Assembly (NCBI RefSeq): GCF_029626155.1
Contig: NZ_JARUBL010000001.1
Span: forward strand, 3,948,501 to 4,012,500
DNA length: 64,000 nucleotides
From: Solwaraspora sp. WMMD1047
Lineage (GTDB): Bacteria > Actinomycetota > Actinomycetes > Mycobacteriales > Micromonosporaceae
Direction: 5' to 3'
Shown here: positions 28,019 through 35,852 of the stretch, in pieces
Layout of the letters: each line of letters starts with the position of its first letter
Numbering within the stretch: position 1 is the stretch's first letter
The notes under the pieces: generated by a model
The model's database searches: none
Told to the model about the DNA's origin: nothing
The model's input: only the letters and a program-made list of their open reading frames with translations
Translations under genes and position numbers: made by a program

Positions 28019-28037
28019 ACAGGCCCAGGATGGCGGT

Positions 28038-28484
28038 ATGCCCGAGCAGCTCATCGATCCGTTCACCCCGCCCGACGCGAGCCGGGCCCGCGCCCACCGG
28101 CAGTACGCCGCCCTGCACCGGATCACCGAACGGCACGGCGACACCAGTTCCCGCCGACGCCGGCACGCCCACGCCGACGTGCTCGAACCGCAGGATGCCG
28201 TCCGTCTCGTGCTCGCCCTCGCCGCCGGAGCCGCCCAGCTGGAGCCCGGCGAGGCGGAGGTCGACCCGGCGGACCTGACCTCGGCGCTGACCCTGATCCC
28301 ACACGTCCGCGCCGACCTGGACGCGATCGAGCTGGGGCTGCTCACCATGGCGCGGCAGCGCGGCCTGACCTGGCAGGCGATCGGCTTCGGCCTCGGCCTC
28401 GGCTCGGCCCAGGCCGCGCGGCAACGCTACGAGCGGCTCGCCGGCCGGGAGAGCGCATCCGGCGCCGGGCAGGTGGCCGGATGA
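28038..28484 (+). CDS. Small helix-turn-helix-like DNA-binding protein
   Basis: A 148-aa protein starting MPEQLIDPFTPPDASRARAH. The C-terminal part RQRGLTWQAIGFGLGLGSAQ AARQRYERLAG looks like the helix-turn-helix of actinobacterial proteins annotated as DNA-binding; the WQAIG segment would be the second helix. The N-terminal two thirds are helical. It is the first gene of a four-gene unit whose members overlap by ATGA, and sits just after two palindromes that could be its own operator. It probably controls the sugar-acid or sugar-derivative genes that follow. Exact family not recognised. Confidence 0.75.
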   Translation: MPEQLIDPFTPPDASRARAHRQYAALHRITERHGDTSSRRRRHAHADVLEPQDAVRLVLALAAGAAQLEPGEAEVDPADLTSALTLIPHVRADLDAIELGLLTMARQRGLTWQAIGFGLGLGSAQAARQRYERLAGRESASGAGQVAG

Positions 28485-29602
28485 GAACCTTCGACCTGGC
28501 GGTGATCGGCACGGGCGGGATAGCCCGGCTGCACGCCGAGGCCGTGGCCGGGCTCGGCGGCCGGGCCCGGCTGGTCGCCGCGGCCGACATCGACGCGGAC
28601 CGGCTCGCCGAGTTCGCCCGGACCTGGTCGGTGCCCCGGGCCTATCCGCAGCCGGCGGCCCTGCTCGCCGAGGAAAAGCCCGACCTGGTCATCCTCTGCA
28701 CCCCACCGGGCCTGCACCGGGACCAGGCCGTCGCCTGTCTCAGCCGGGGCGTGCCGGTGCTCTGCGAGAAACCCCCCGCGCTCAGCCTGGCGGAGCTGGA
28801 CGAGATCGCCGCCGCCGAGGCGGCCGGCGGTGCGCACTTCGCCACCGTCTTCCAGCACCGGTTCGGCAGCGCCGCCGCGCGGCTGCGCCGGCTGGTGGGC
28901 GACCCCCGGCTCGGCGCGCCGCTGACCGCCGTCTGCCACACTCTCTGGTACCGGCCGGACAGCTACTTCGCCGTGCCGTGGCGCGGCCGGTGGGAGGTGG
29001 AGGGCGGCGGACCGACGATGGGTCACGGCATCCACCAGATGGACCTGCTGCTCTCCGTGCTCGGCGACTGGCGGGAGGTGGTGGCGGTGGCGGCGCGGCA
29101 GACCCGCCCGACCTCCACCGAGGACCTCTCCTGCGCGATCGTCACCTTCGACAACGGTGCCGTCGCCACCGTCGTCAACAGCCTGCTCTCCCCCCGCGAG
29201 ACCAGCTACCTGCGGTTCGACTTCGCGCACGCCACCGTCGAGGTGGAACACCTCTACGGCTACCAGGACCGGGACTGGCGGATCACGCCCGCCCCCGGGC
29301 ACGCGACGGCGGTCGACGCTGCCTGGGCCGAGGGGCCGGCGGGGCAGGGCAGCGGCCACACCGCGCAGCTGATCGCGGTCCTGGACGCCCTGGCGGCCGG
29401 CCAGCCGCCCCCGGTGACCAGTGCCGACGCCCGCGCCACCCTGGAGCTGGTGGCCGCCGTCTACGCCTCGGCCTTCACCGGAGAACGGATCGCCCGGGGG
29501 CAGCTCACGCCCGATTCGCCGTTCCATCACGCGATGGCGGGCACCGGCGCCCCCTGGGCCGCGGACCACGCGGTACCCGGCCAGCGGACGGCCGACCGAT
29601 GA
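28481..29602 (+). CDS. Gfo/Idh/MocA family oxidoreductase
   Basis: A 373-aa NAD(P)-dependent sugar or inositol dehydrogenase. The Rossmann start FDLAVIGTGGIARLHAEAVA carries the GxGxxA-type loop; LCEKPPALSLAELDE contains the EKP motif whose Lys is catalytic. GGPTMGHGIHQMDLLLSVLG holds the conserved Asp/His pair of the C-terminal domain. The ATG overlaps the preceding stop (ATGA, 28481-28484), and its own stop overlaps the next start in the same way. The DUF6807 neighbour is often found beside such oxidoreductases, pointing to oxidation of a plant-derived sugar or cyclitol; the exact substrate is unknown. Confidence 0.9.
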   Translation: MRTFDLAVIGTGGIARLHAEAVAGLGGRARLVAAADIDADRLAEFARTWSVPRAYPQPAALLAEEKPDLVILCTPPGLHRDQAVACLSRGVPVLCEKPPALSLAELDEIAAAEAAGGAHFATVFQHRFGSAAARLRRLVGDPRLGAPLTAVCHTLWYRPDSYFAVPWRGRWEVEGGGPTMGHGIHQMDLLLSVLGDWREVVAVAARQTRPTSTEDLSCAIVTFDNGAVATVVNSLLSPRETSYLRFDFAHATVEVEHLYGYQDRDWRITPAPGHATAVDAAWAEGPAGQGSGHTAQLIAVLDALAAGQPPPVTSADARATLELVAAVYASAFTGERIARGQLTPDSPFHHAMAGTGAPWAADHAVPGQRTADR

Positions 29603-30582
29603 CCGGGCCGATGACCGGGTCGGGTGCCGGCGAGCCGATCCCGGCGGGCCTGAGCCTGCTGCACGAACACGGCCTGGCGCTGACGGTCCGGCACCGGGAC
29701 CAGCCACTGCTGCGGTACGTCTACCGGCCGTGGGACGTCCAGTTGGAGTCACCCCGGCCGTACTTCCACCCGCTGCGCACGCTGCGCGGCGACCAGGTCA
29801 GCCTCTACCGGCCACACGACCACGTCTGGCACCGGGGCATCGCCTGGTCGCTGCCGAACGTCGGCGCGGCGAACTTCTGGGGCGGTCCCAGCTACCACCG
29901 GGGCCACGGCTACCGGCAACTGCCCAACGACGGCGCCATGCGGCACCGGGACTTCACCGAGCTGGCCGCCGAACCGGACGTGGTGCGGGTCCGGCACCGG
30001 CTGGACTGGGTGACCGAGCCGGGCGAGACCTGGTTCGAGGAGGACCGGGCGTTCGCGGTGACCGTCGGGCCGGCGGACACCGGCTGGACGTTGGCGTACG
30101 ACACCCGGTTCCGCAACGTCTCCGACGCCGTCGTCACCATCGGCAGCCCGACCACCGAGGGCCGGGAGAACGCCGGCTACGGCGGGCTGTTCTGGCGCGG
30201 GCCGCGCTCCTTCAGCGGCGGCACCGTGTACGCGCCCGGGGTGGCCGGCGGCGACGAGCTGATGGGGATACGGGCGCCCTGGCTCGGCTTCGCCGGCCGG
30301 CACGACGAGCGCGACCGCAGCTCCACCCTGGTCTTCGTCGACGACCCGGACAACGCCGGGCACCCCACCCGCTGGTTCGTACGCTCCGGGCCGTTCGCCT
30401 GCGTCTGCCCGGCACCCTTCTTCAGCACCGAGGTGCCGGTCGCCCCCGGCGAAACCCTGCGATTCCGGTACGCGGTGACGATCGTCGACGGCGACCCGGG
30501 CGGTCCCGCCCCGTGCGCACGGCTGGCCGACGTGGGCCTGGCCGCACTGCGTACCGCCCTGTCGTCGCCCGGCGGGCCATGA
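29599..30582 (+). CDS. DUF6807 (PmoA-like) family protein
   Basis: A 327-aa soluble beta-rich protein. The segments LLRYVYRPWDVQLESPRPYF, SLYRPHDHVWHRGIAWSLPN and the C-terminal STLVFVDDPDNAGHPTRWFV match DUF6807/PmoA family proteins, which occur beside Gfo/Idh oxidoreductases in carbohydrate clusters. The His-rich HDHVWHRGI stretch could bind metal. Function is not established. Both ends overlap neighbouring genes by 4 bp, so it is translated as part of the operon. Confidence 0.85.
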   Translation: MTGPMTGSGAGEPIPAGLSLLHEHGLALTVRHRDQPLLRYVYRPWDVQLESPRPYFHPLRTLRGDQVSLYRPHDHVWHRGIAWSLPNVGAANFWGGPSYHRGHGYRQLPNDGAMRHRDFTELAAEPDVVRVRHRLDWVTEPGETWFEEDRAFAVTVGPADTGWTLAYDTRFRNVSDAVVTIGSPTTEGRENAGYGGLFWRGPRSFSGGTVYAPGVAGGDELMGIRAPWLGFAGRHDERDRSSTLVFVDDPDNAGHPTRWFVRSGPFACVCPAPFFSTEVPVAPGETLRFRYAVTIVDGDPGGPAPCARLADVGLAALRTALSSPGGP

Positions 30583-31346
30583 TGGCGGCGACGCTCCTCG
30601 TCGGCACCTCCGGCTGGCAGTACCGCGACTGGCGCGGCCGGTTCTATCCGGCCGATGTGCCGCAGCGGTGCTGGCTGGAGCACTACGCCGGACAGTTCGC
30701 CACCGTCGAGGTGAACAACGCCTTCTACCGGCTCCCCGAACGGCGGACCTTCGCGAACTGGCGGGACCGCACCCCCGCCGACTTCGAGGTGGCGGTGAAG
30801 ATGAGCCGCTTCCTCACCCACGTCCGTCGGCTGCGGGATCCCGCCGAACCGGTCGCCCGCTTCCTCGACCGCGCCGCCGCGCTCGGCGACCGGCTCGGCC
30901 CGGTGCTGTTGCAGCTGCCGCCGAACCTGCGGGCGGACGTCGACGCGTTGGACGCCGTCCTCGCCCGGTTCCCGGCCGGCGTGCGGGTGGCCGTCGAGCC
31001 CCGGCACCCGTCGTGGTGGACCGACCGCACCCGGCTGGTGCTGGAGCGGCGGGGGGCCGCGCTCTGCTGGGCCGACCGGCGGGGCCGGCCGGTGACTCCG
31101 CTGTGGCGGACCACCGACTTCGGCTACCTGCGACTGCACGAGGGCCGGGCCCGACCGTGGCCCCGGTACGGCCGGGTGGCGCTGCGGTCATGGCTGGAGC
31201 GGCTCGGTTCGACGTTCGGCGACGACCGGCGGGCATACGTCTTCTTCAACAACGACCCCGGTGGCGCGGCGGTGGTCGACGCCGCGGCGTTCGCCGCAGC
31301 GGCCCGCGCGGGTGGGCTGCGGGTCACCCGCGCCCCCGCCCCGTGA
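30579..31346 (+). CDS. DUF72 family protein
   Basis: A 255-aa TIM-barrel protein. LLVGTSGWQYRDWRGRFYPA, VEVNNAFYRLPERRTFANWR, FEVAVKMSRFLTHV and YVFFNNDPGGAAVVDA are the standard DUF72 (YecE) motifs. Biochemical role unknown. ATGA overlap with the DUF6807 gene and 24 bp to the convergent DUF2267 stop. As last gene of the unit it may simply be carried along, since DUF72 genes occur in many contexts. Confidence 0.9.
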   Translation: MMAATLLVGTSGWQYRDWRGRFYPADVPQRCWLEHYAGQFATVEVNNAFYRLPERRTFANWRDRTPADFEVAVKMSRFLTHVRRLRDPAEPVARFLDRAAALGDRLGPVLLQLPPNLRADVDALDAVLARFPAGVRVAVEPRHPSWWTDRTRLVLERRGAALCWADRRGRPVTPLWRTTDFGYLRLHEGRARPWPRYGRVALRSWLERLGSTFGDDRRAYVFFNNDPGGAAVVDAAAFAAAARAGGLRVTRAPAP

Positions 31347-31370
31347 CCGCCGGCACCGGTCTGCGCGGCG

Positions 31371-31805
31371 TCACGGAATGATCGGGCTCAGGTCCCGGGG
31401 CACGCTGGCGCGCACGTCCTCCCACTCGCCCTCGGTGACGTGTCGCCGCAGGGCGTTGAGGACGGTGCGGACCACACCCTCGGCGCCGCCGTCCACGTCG
31501 TACCGGAAGCCCTGGCGCACCTCGTAGAGGAAGTCGTCGCGGTTGAGCTTTATCGGCACGTCGGTCGGGTTCCAGCCGTCGTAGTAGACGCCCCGCACCA
31601 GCACCGGAAGCTGCGCGGCGAACTGGGCGCTCTCCTCCACCGGCAGCCGGTCGCGCAGCAGGTGCAGCACCGTGCGCAGCGCGGCGTAGGACTGGTCCCG
31701 CCGGTCCGGTGGCCACCCGTACGCCTGCTCGATGTCGGCGAGGATGAGGTTCGTCTTCTCGATCGACGATTGGAACGTCGAGTAGATGTTGCTGGCCACG
31801 GCCAA
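31371..31805 (-). CDS. DUF2267 family protein
   Basis: A 144-aa soluble protein with the DUF2267 pattern: YGWPPDRRDQSYAALRTVLH, DRLPVEESAQFAAQLPVLVR and GVYYDGWNP, then a second helical half ending VRASVPRDLSPIIP. The family is common in actinomycetes and of unknown function. GGGGGA lies eight bases before the ATG at 31803-31805. It converges with the DUF72 gene and is divergent from the GH43-CBM42 gene. Confidence 0.88.
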   Translation of the reverse strand: MAVASNIYSTFQSSIEKTNLILADIEQAYGWPPDRRDQSYAALRTVLHLLRDRLPVEESAQFAAQLPVLVRGVYYDGWNPTDVPIKLNRDDFLYEVRQGFRYDVDGGAEGVVRTVLNALRRHVTEGEWEDVRASVPRDLSPIIP

Positions 31806-31942
31806 TCCCCCGTTCCGTCAGTGGATTCGGGTCCGCGCCGACGCGCGGACCCGTCCACGTTGCGCCGGCCCCGGGTGAGCCGGACTCACCCGGTCGGGGT
31901 GAACCGCCGGATTCGCCACGGCCGGCGGCCCTGACCCAGGTC

Positions 31943-31958
31943 ATGTGAGCGATAACAT
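31943..31958. promoter_or_regulatory. LacI-type operator upstream of GH43-CBM42
   Basis: ATGTGAGCGATAACAT is an imperfect 16-bp palindrome with a central CG, the pattern recognised by LacI-family repressors (compare TGTTAGCGCTAACA-like sites before actinomycete glycosidase genes). It lies 42 bp before the GTG start at 32000. The cognate regulator could be the LacI protein at 21244-22266 or an unlinked one. Confidence 0.65.
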
Positions 31959-31999
31959 GGACGTTCCTGGATCAGCTCCCGTCCCCGAGAGGATCGCCC

Positions 32000-33457
32000 G
32001 TGCGCCTCCACCGCCCCCGGCCCCCGGCCAGGGTGAGAGCCCTCGCCGCGCTCACCACCGCCGCCGCCGTCCTGTCGAGTCTCCTGATCGCGACGCCCGC
32101 CCCGGCCGCACCGCCCGTGCTCTACACCAACCCGATCGCCGCCCAGCGGGCCGACCCGCACATCGTCAAGCACACCGACGGGTTCTACTACCTCACCGCC
32201 ACCGCGCCCGAGTACGACCGGATCGTGCTGCGCCGGGCGACCACCATCGCCGGCCTGGCCAGCGCCCCGGAGACGGTGATCTGGCGCCGGCACGGCAGCG
32301 GCGAGATGGGCGCCCACATCTGGGCGCCGGAGCTGCACCACATCAACGGGCGGTGGTACATCTACTTCGCCGCCGGCCGCACCGACGACGTCTGGCGGAT
32401 CCGGATGTACGTGCTGGAGAACGCCGCCGCCAACCCGCTGGCCGGCGGCTGGACCGAACGCGGCCGGATCGCCACCCCGCTGGACACCTTCTCCCTGGAC
32501 GCGACCACCTTCGTCCACAACGGCACCCGCTATCTGTCCTGGGCGCAGAACGACCCGGCCGTCGGCAGCGGCACCAGCCTCTACCTGGCCGCCATGAGCA
32601 ACCCGTGGACGATCACCGGCAACCCGGTCCGGATCAGCACCCCGACGCACTCCTGGGAGACCATCGGGCACCGGGTCAACGAGGGCGCGGCGGTGATCCA
32701 GCGCAACGGGCGGGTCTTCATGACCTTCTCGGCCAGCGCCACCGACAGCAACTACTGCATCGGCCTGCTCACCGCCTCGGCGAACAGCAACCTGCTCAAC
32801 CCGGCGTCGTGGACGAAGAACCCGCAGCCGGTGTTCCGCAGCAACGCCGCCACCGGCCAGTACGGCCCGGGACACAACTCGTTCACCGTCGCCGAGGACG
32901 GCCAGAGCGACCTCCTCGTCTACCACGACCGCAACTACCGGGACATCTCCGGTGACCCGCTCAACGACCCGAACCGGCGGACCCGGGTGCAGAAGTTCTA
33001 CTGGAACGCCGACGGCACCCCGAACTTCGGCATCCCGGTTCCGGACGGCGCGACGCCGTACCGGTTCCGATCGCACAGCCACCCGGACCGCTACCTGCGG
33101 CACTGGGAGTACCGGGCGAAGATCGAGCCGAATGTCACCAACCTGCCCGACTCGCAGTTCCGGATCGTGCCCGGGCTGGCCGGCGGGGGCAGCGTCTCGC
33201 TGGAGTCGACGAACTTCCCGGGCTACTACCTGCGCCACCGCAACTACCAGGTCTGGGTGGAACGCAACGACAACTCGGCGGTGTTCCGGGCCGACGCCAG
33301 CTTCCACCGCCGCGCCGGCCTGGCCGACGCCGCGGGGGTCTCCTTCGAGTCCACCAACTTCCCCGGCCGATACCTGCGGCACAACCAGTTCGACGTGAAC
33401 CTGGAGCCGGTCGGCAGCGCGGCCGAGCAGGCCGCCGCCACCTTCCACCTGGAGTGA
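32000..33457 (+). CDS. Secreted GH43 alpha-L-arabinofuranosidase with CBM42 (AbfB) domain
   Basis: A 485-aa exported glycosidase. Signal peptide about 1-36 (ALAALTTAAAVLSSLLIATP, cleavage near APA-APP). GH43 propeller about 40-335 with the general base Asp in QRADPHIVKHTDGFYYLTA and the acid Glu in NEGAAVIQRNGRVF. A CBM42/AbfB beta-trefoil follows (about 350-480); its repeats show as YRFRSHSHPDRYLRH, LESTNFPGYYLRH and FESTNFPGRYLRH. This domain binds arabinose side chains of arabinoxylan. GTG start at 32000 after GAGAGGA. A LacI-type operator precedes it and a hairpin follows. Confidence 0.92.
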   Translation: MRLHRPRPPARVRALAALTTAAAVLSSLLIATPAPAAPPVLYTNPIAAQRADPHIVKHTDGFYYLTATAPEYDRIVLRRATTIAGLASAPETVIWRRHGSGEMGAHIWAPELHHINGRWYIYFAAGRTDDVWRIRMYVLENAAANPLAGGWTERGRIATPLDTFSLDATTFVHNGTRYLSWAQNDPAVGSGTSLYLAAMSNPWTITGNPVRISTPTHSWETIGHRVNEGAAVIQRNGRVFMTFSASATDSNYCIGLLTASANSNLLNPASWTKNPQPVFRSNAATGQYGPGHNSFTVAEDGQSDLLVYHDRNYRDISGDPLNDPNRRTRVQKFYWNADGTPNFGIPVPDGATPYRFRSHSHPDRYLRHWEYRAKIEPNVTNLPDSQFRIVPGLAGGGSVSLESTNFPGYYLRHRNYQVWVERNDNSAVFRADASFHRRAGLADAAGVSFESTNFPGRYLRHNQFDVNLEPVGSAAEQAAATFHLE

Positions 33458-33463
33458 GCGCAA

Positions 33464-33505
33464 CGGGGTGCCGGTCGCGCCGCTTGACAGCCGGCCGGCA
33501 CCCCG
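33464..33505 (+). terminator. Hairpin terminator after GH43-CBM42
   Basis: An 11-bp perfect stem, arms 33464-33474 and 33495-33505, with a 20-nt loop, starts 7 bp after the stop. A TTGACA hexamer in the loop (33484-33489) with GTTATC 17 bases on could alternatively be a promoter for the next gene. Confidence 0.55.
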
Positions 33506-33631
33506 CGTTATCGTCGTTGGCAGCGCGCCGGGGATCGCGCCGAGACTCGCCGGAAGGCTGGAAGCCACCCTTACCCGTTCGGTTCGAGCGACGGACACCG
33601 AAGCTCTGGACCGCCCGTGCGAGTCCGGGCG

Positions 33632-34858
33632 ATGAGCGAGGTGCTCCCCGTGAAGACGCTCCCCGACAACCCACACCCCGAACACCTGCGCCGGCAGGCC
33701 AAGGACCTGCTGGCGGGCCTGCGCGACAGCGACCCCACGGTGACGCTGGCCGGCGCGCAGGCGACGCTGGCCGGGCAGTACGGCTTCCGTACCTGGACCG
33801 ACCTGTTGGCCGAGGTCGACCGCCGGCGCGGCTGCGCGGCGGTGGCCGACCCGGCACTGGCCCGCGCGATCGCGGCGCACTACGACCTGGGTCAGGTGAC
33901 CGGCGAGATGCGGTCGCTGGCCCGGCCCGACGAGTCCGGCCGCCGGTGGTCGCTGCGCACCGACCGGGGCCGCTGGTCGGTGCGCACCATGGACACCTGG
34001 TGGCCGATCGTCGACGTCGAGACCGAGGTCGCGTTCCGGCTCGCCGCGGCCGCCGCCGGCGTGCGGCTACCGACGCCGGTCCGCGGCCGCGCCGGCGACA
34101 TCGTGGTGGAGATCGGCGGGCACCGGTGGCGGGTCGACGAATGGCTGCACTCCGGACCGCCGCTGGCGGCGCCGGCCGGTTCGGCGGTCACCCGCGAGGT
34201 GGGCGGCATCCTCGCCACGCTGCACGGGCTCAACTGGCCGGTGGAGCGGATCAGTCCCTGGCACCGGCTGCGCCTGTCCGAGGCGAGCTGGCCGGACCTG
34301 GCGGCGTCGGCCCGCGCCGCCGGCGCGAGCTGGGCACCGGAGCTGGAGCGCGCGGTGGACACCCTGGTCCGGCTCGACGCGGTCGCCGCCGACGAGAAGG
34401 CCGGAGACGAGAAGGCCGGAGACGAGGTGGCCAAGCCGGTGCTGTCCCACAACACCCTCGGCCCCGGTCAGGCACGGCTCGGCGCGGACGGACGGGTGAT
34501 CGTCGTCGGGTGGGAGCACGCGGGCGGTCAACCGCCGGCGTGGGAACTCGGCAACGCCCTGATGGACTGGACCGTGAACCCCGGCGGCGGGGTCAACACC
34601 GCCGGGGCGCGGGCGCTGGTCGACGGCTACCACACCGCCGCCGGCGCCCTGCCGCCGATCGGCCCCGGCATGTTCCGGGGCGCGATCACCGGCCAGGCGA
34701 ACTACCTGACCGGGCAGATCCGGTACGCCCTCGCGGCCCGGGACGACGAGGACCGCCGGTACGCCGACCGCAGCGTCCGGCACCTGCTCGCCCACCTGCC
34801 GACGCCCGACGCCCTGGCGCTGCTGCTGGACGTGGCGCTCGGCGCGGCGCGGCGCTGA
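33632..34858 (+). CDS. Phosphotransferase (APH)-fold protein with degenerate active site
   Basis: A 408-aa protein. Residues 1-60 (LPDNPHPEHLRRQAKDLLAG and YGFRTWTDLLAEVDR) form the ankyrin-like prefix seen in several Micromonosporaceae proteins. The rest has the aminoglycoside-phosphotransferase/choline-kinase fold. In active members the catalytic loop is HxDxxxxN followed by a metal Asp in DW. Here it reads His273-Asn-Thr275 to Gln280, then Gly293-Trp: the three key residues are Thr, Gln and Gly. ATP-dependent transfer is therefore doubtful. A short repeat (ADEKAGDEKAGDE) lies before the loop. Start ATG 33632 is uncertain; the GTG at 33650 is possible. Confidence 0.8.
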   Translation: MSEVLPVKTLPDNPHPEHLRRQAKDLLAGLRDSDPTVTLAGAQATLAGQYGFRTWTDLLAEVDRRRGCAAVADPALARAIAAHYDLGQVTGEMRSLARPDESGRRWSLRTDRGRWSVRTMDTWWPIVDVETEVAFRLAAAAAGVRLPTPVRGRAGDIVVEIGGHRWRVDEWLHSGPPLAAPAGSAVTREVGGILATLHGLNWPVERISPWHRLRLSEASWPDLAASARAAGASWAPELERAVDTLVRLDAVAADEKAGDEKAGDEVAKPVLSHNTLGPGQARLGADGRVIVVGWEHAGGQPPAWELGNALMDWTVNPGGGVNTAGARALVDGYHTAAGALPPIGPGMFRGAITGQANYLTGQIRYALAARDDEDRRYADRSVRHLLAHLPTPDALALLLDVALGAARR

Positions 34859-34868
34859 CGTCGCCGGC

Positions 34869-34894
34869 GGCGGTCGCCGGAGCCGGCGACCGCC
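34869..34894. terminator. Bidirectional hairpin between convergent genes
   Basis: 12-bp arms 34869-34880 and 34883-34894 around a 2-nt centre (in practice a 10-bp stem). It lies between the phosphotransferase-like stop (34858) and the VOC gene stop (34905). Confidence 0.65.
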
Positions 34895-34904
34895 ACCGCC
34901 GCGC

Positions 34905-35321
34905 TCAGCCCTGGTCGAAGAGCTGCCCGAACCGGATTCGGTTGCCGAACGGGTCACGCAGCCCGCAGTCGATACCGTACGGCCGCTCCGTGGGCGGTTC
35001 GGTGAACTCGACCCCCCGGGCCACCAGGGTGTCGTACGTCTTCTGGCAGTCGTCGGTGGTGAACATCAGCCAGCCGGCCATCGCCCCCTTGGTGAGCAGG
35101 TCCCGGACCTGGGCGGCGGTCGCCTCGTCCATCGACGGCGGCCCCGGCTTCTCCAGCAGCACCTGGCGGTCGGACTGGCCCGGCAGGTTCACCGTCAGCC
35201 AGCGCATGAAGCCGAGGTCGTTGTCGGTGTGCACCTCGAAGCCGAGCTTGCCGACGTAGAAATCGAGGGCCTCGTCCTGGTCGAGGACGAAGATCTGGGA
35301 GTGGGTGATCGCGTTGAACAT
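34905..35321 (-). CDS. VOC (glyoxalase/bleomycin-resistance fold) protein
   Basis: A 138-aa cytosolic metalloprotein-fold member with two beta-alpha-beta-beta-beta modules. N-terminal HSQIFVLDQDEALDFYVGKL and C-terminal ERPYGIDCGLRDPFGNRIRF are typical of the lactoylglutathione-lyase-like VOC group. The substrate is unknown. The start at 35321 (MFNAITH) lies 10 bp after the stop of an AraC regulator on the same strand; such AraC-VOC pairs are common, and the regulator probably controls it. A GTG nine bases upstream is an alternative start. Confidence 0.9.
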   Translation of the reverse strand: MFNAITHSQIFVLDQDEALDFYVGKLGFEVHTDNDLGFMRWLTVNLPGQSDRQVLLEKPGPPSMDEATAAQVRDLLTKGAMAGWLMFTTDDCQKTYDTLVARGVEFTEPPTERPYGIDCGLRDPFGNRIRFGQLFDQG

Positions 35322-35331
35322 GCAGGTCACG

Positions 35332-35760
35332 CTAGTCGGCCGGCCCGCCGGAAGGCTTATCCGAAACTGCTCTGCCCGGTCGCATCCAGGCCATCGCGAA
35401 GCAGGTCGGCGCCGCGACCGGCCCGCTGCGGCGGCGGTACCCGGTCGGCGACTCGCCGACGATGTCGCGGAACGTCCGGCTGAAGGTGCCGAGGCTGGTG
35501 AAACCGACCTCCAGGCAGATCTCGGTCACGCTGCGGTCGCTCTCCCGCAACAGGTACATCGACCGCTCCACCCGGCGCCGCTGCAGGTAGCGGTGCGGCG
35601 TCTCGCCGAAGGTGGCCCGGAAGGTGCGGATGAAGTGGGCCTCCGAGGCGATGGCGATCCGCGCCAGCGCCGCGATGTCCAGTGGCTGCGCGTAGTCGCG
35701 GTCCATCGCGTCGCGGGCCCGCAGCAGTCGCCGGTTGGACTCCTCGACCACACGGCTCAT
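35332..35760 (-). CDS. AraC family transcriptional regulator (DNA-binding domain only)
   Basis: A 142-aa regulator made up almost entirely of the AraC DNA-binding domain. First helix-turn-helix: LDIAALARIAIASEAHFIRT; second: RSVTEICLEVGFTSLGTFSR, followed by the usual FRDIVGESPTGYR. There is no separate effector domain, so effector sensing is absent or supplied elsewhere. The start MSRVVEESNRR at 35760 is chosen over an ATG 18 bases upstream. It is first in a two-gene unit with the VOC gene, 10 bp apart. Confidence 0.9.
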   Translation of the reverse strand: MSRVVEESNRRLLRARDAMDRDYAQPLDIAALARIAIASEAHFIRTFRATFGETPHRYLQRRRVERSMYLLRESDRSVTEICLEVGFTSLGTFSRTFRDIVGESPTGYRRRSGPVAAPTCFAMAWMRPGRAVSDKPSGGPAD

Positions 35761-35852
35761 CCGCTGATGACACCACATCCGACCGGGGCGACGCGGGGCG
35801 GGAGCCGGATCGCCGACAGCACGGTCGACGGGTGTTGCACCGGTTACCTACC

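Noticed and set aside
33484-33512. TTGACA-N17-GTTATC as a promoter for the phosphotransferase-like gene
   Set aside because: The -35 hexamer lies in the loop of a terminator hairpin; it is possible but not supported enough to list separately.
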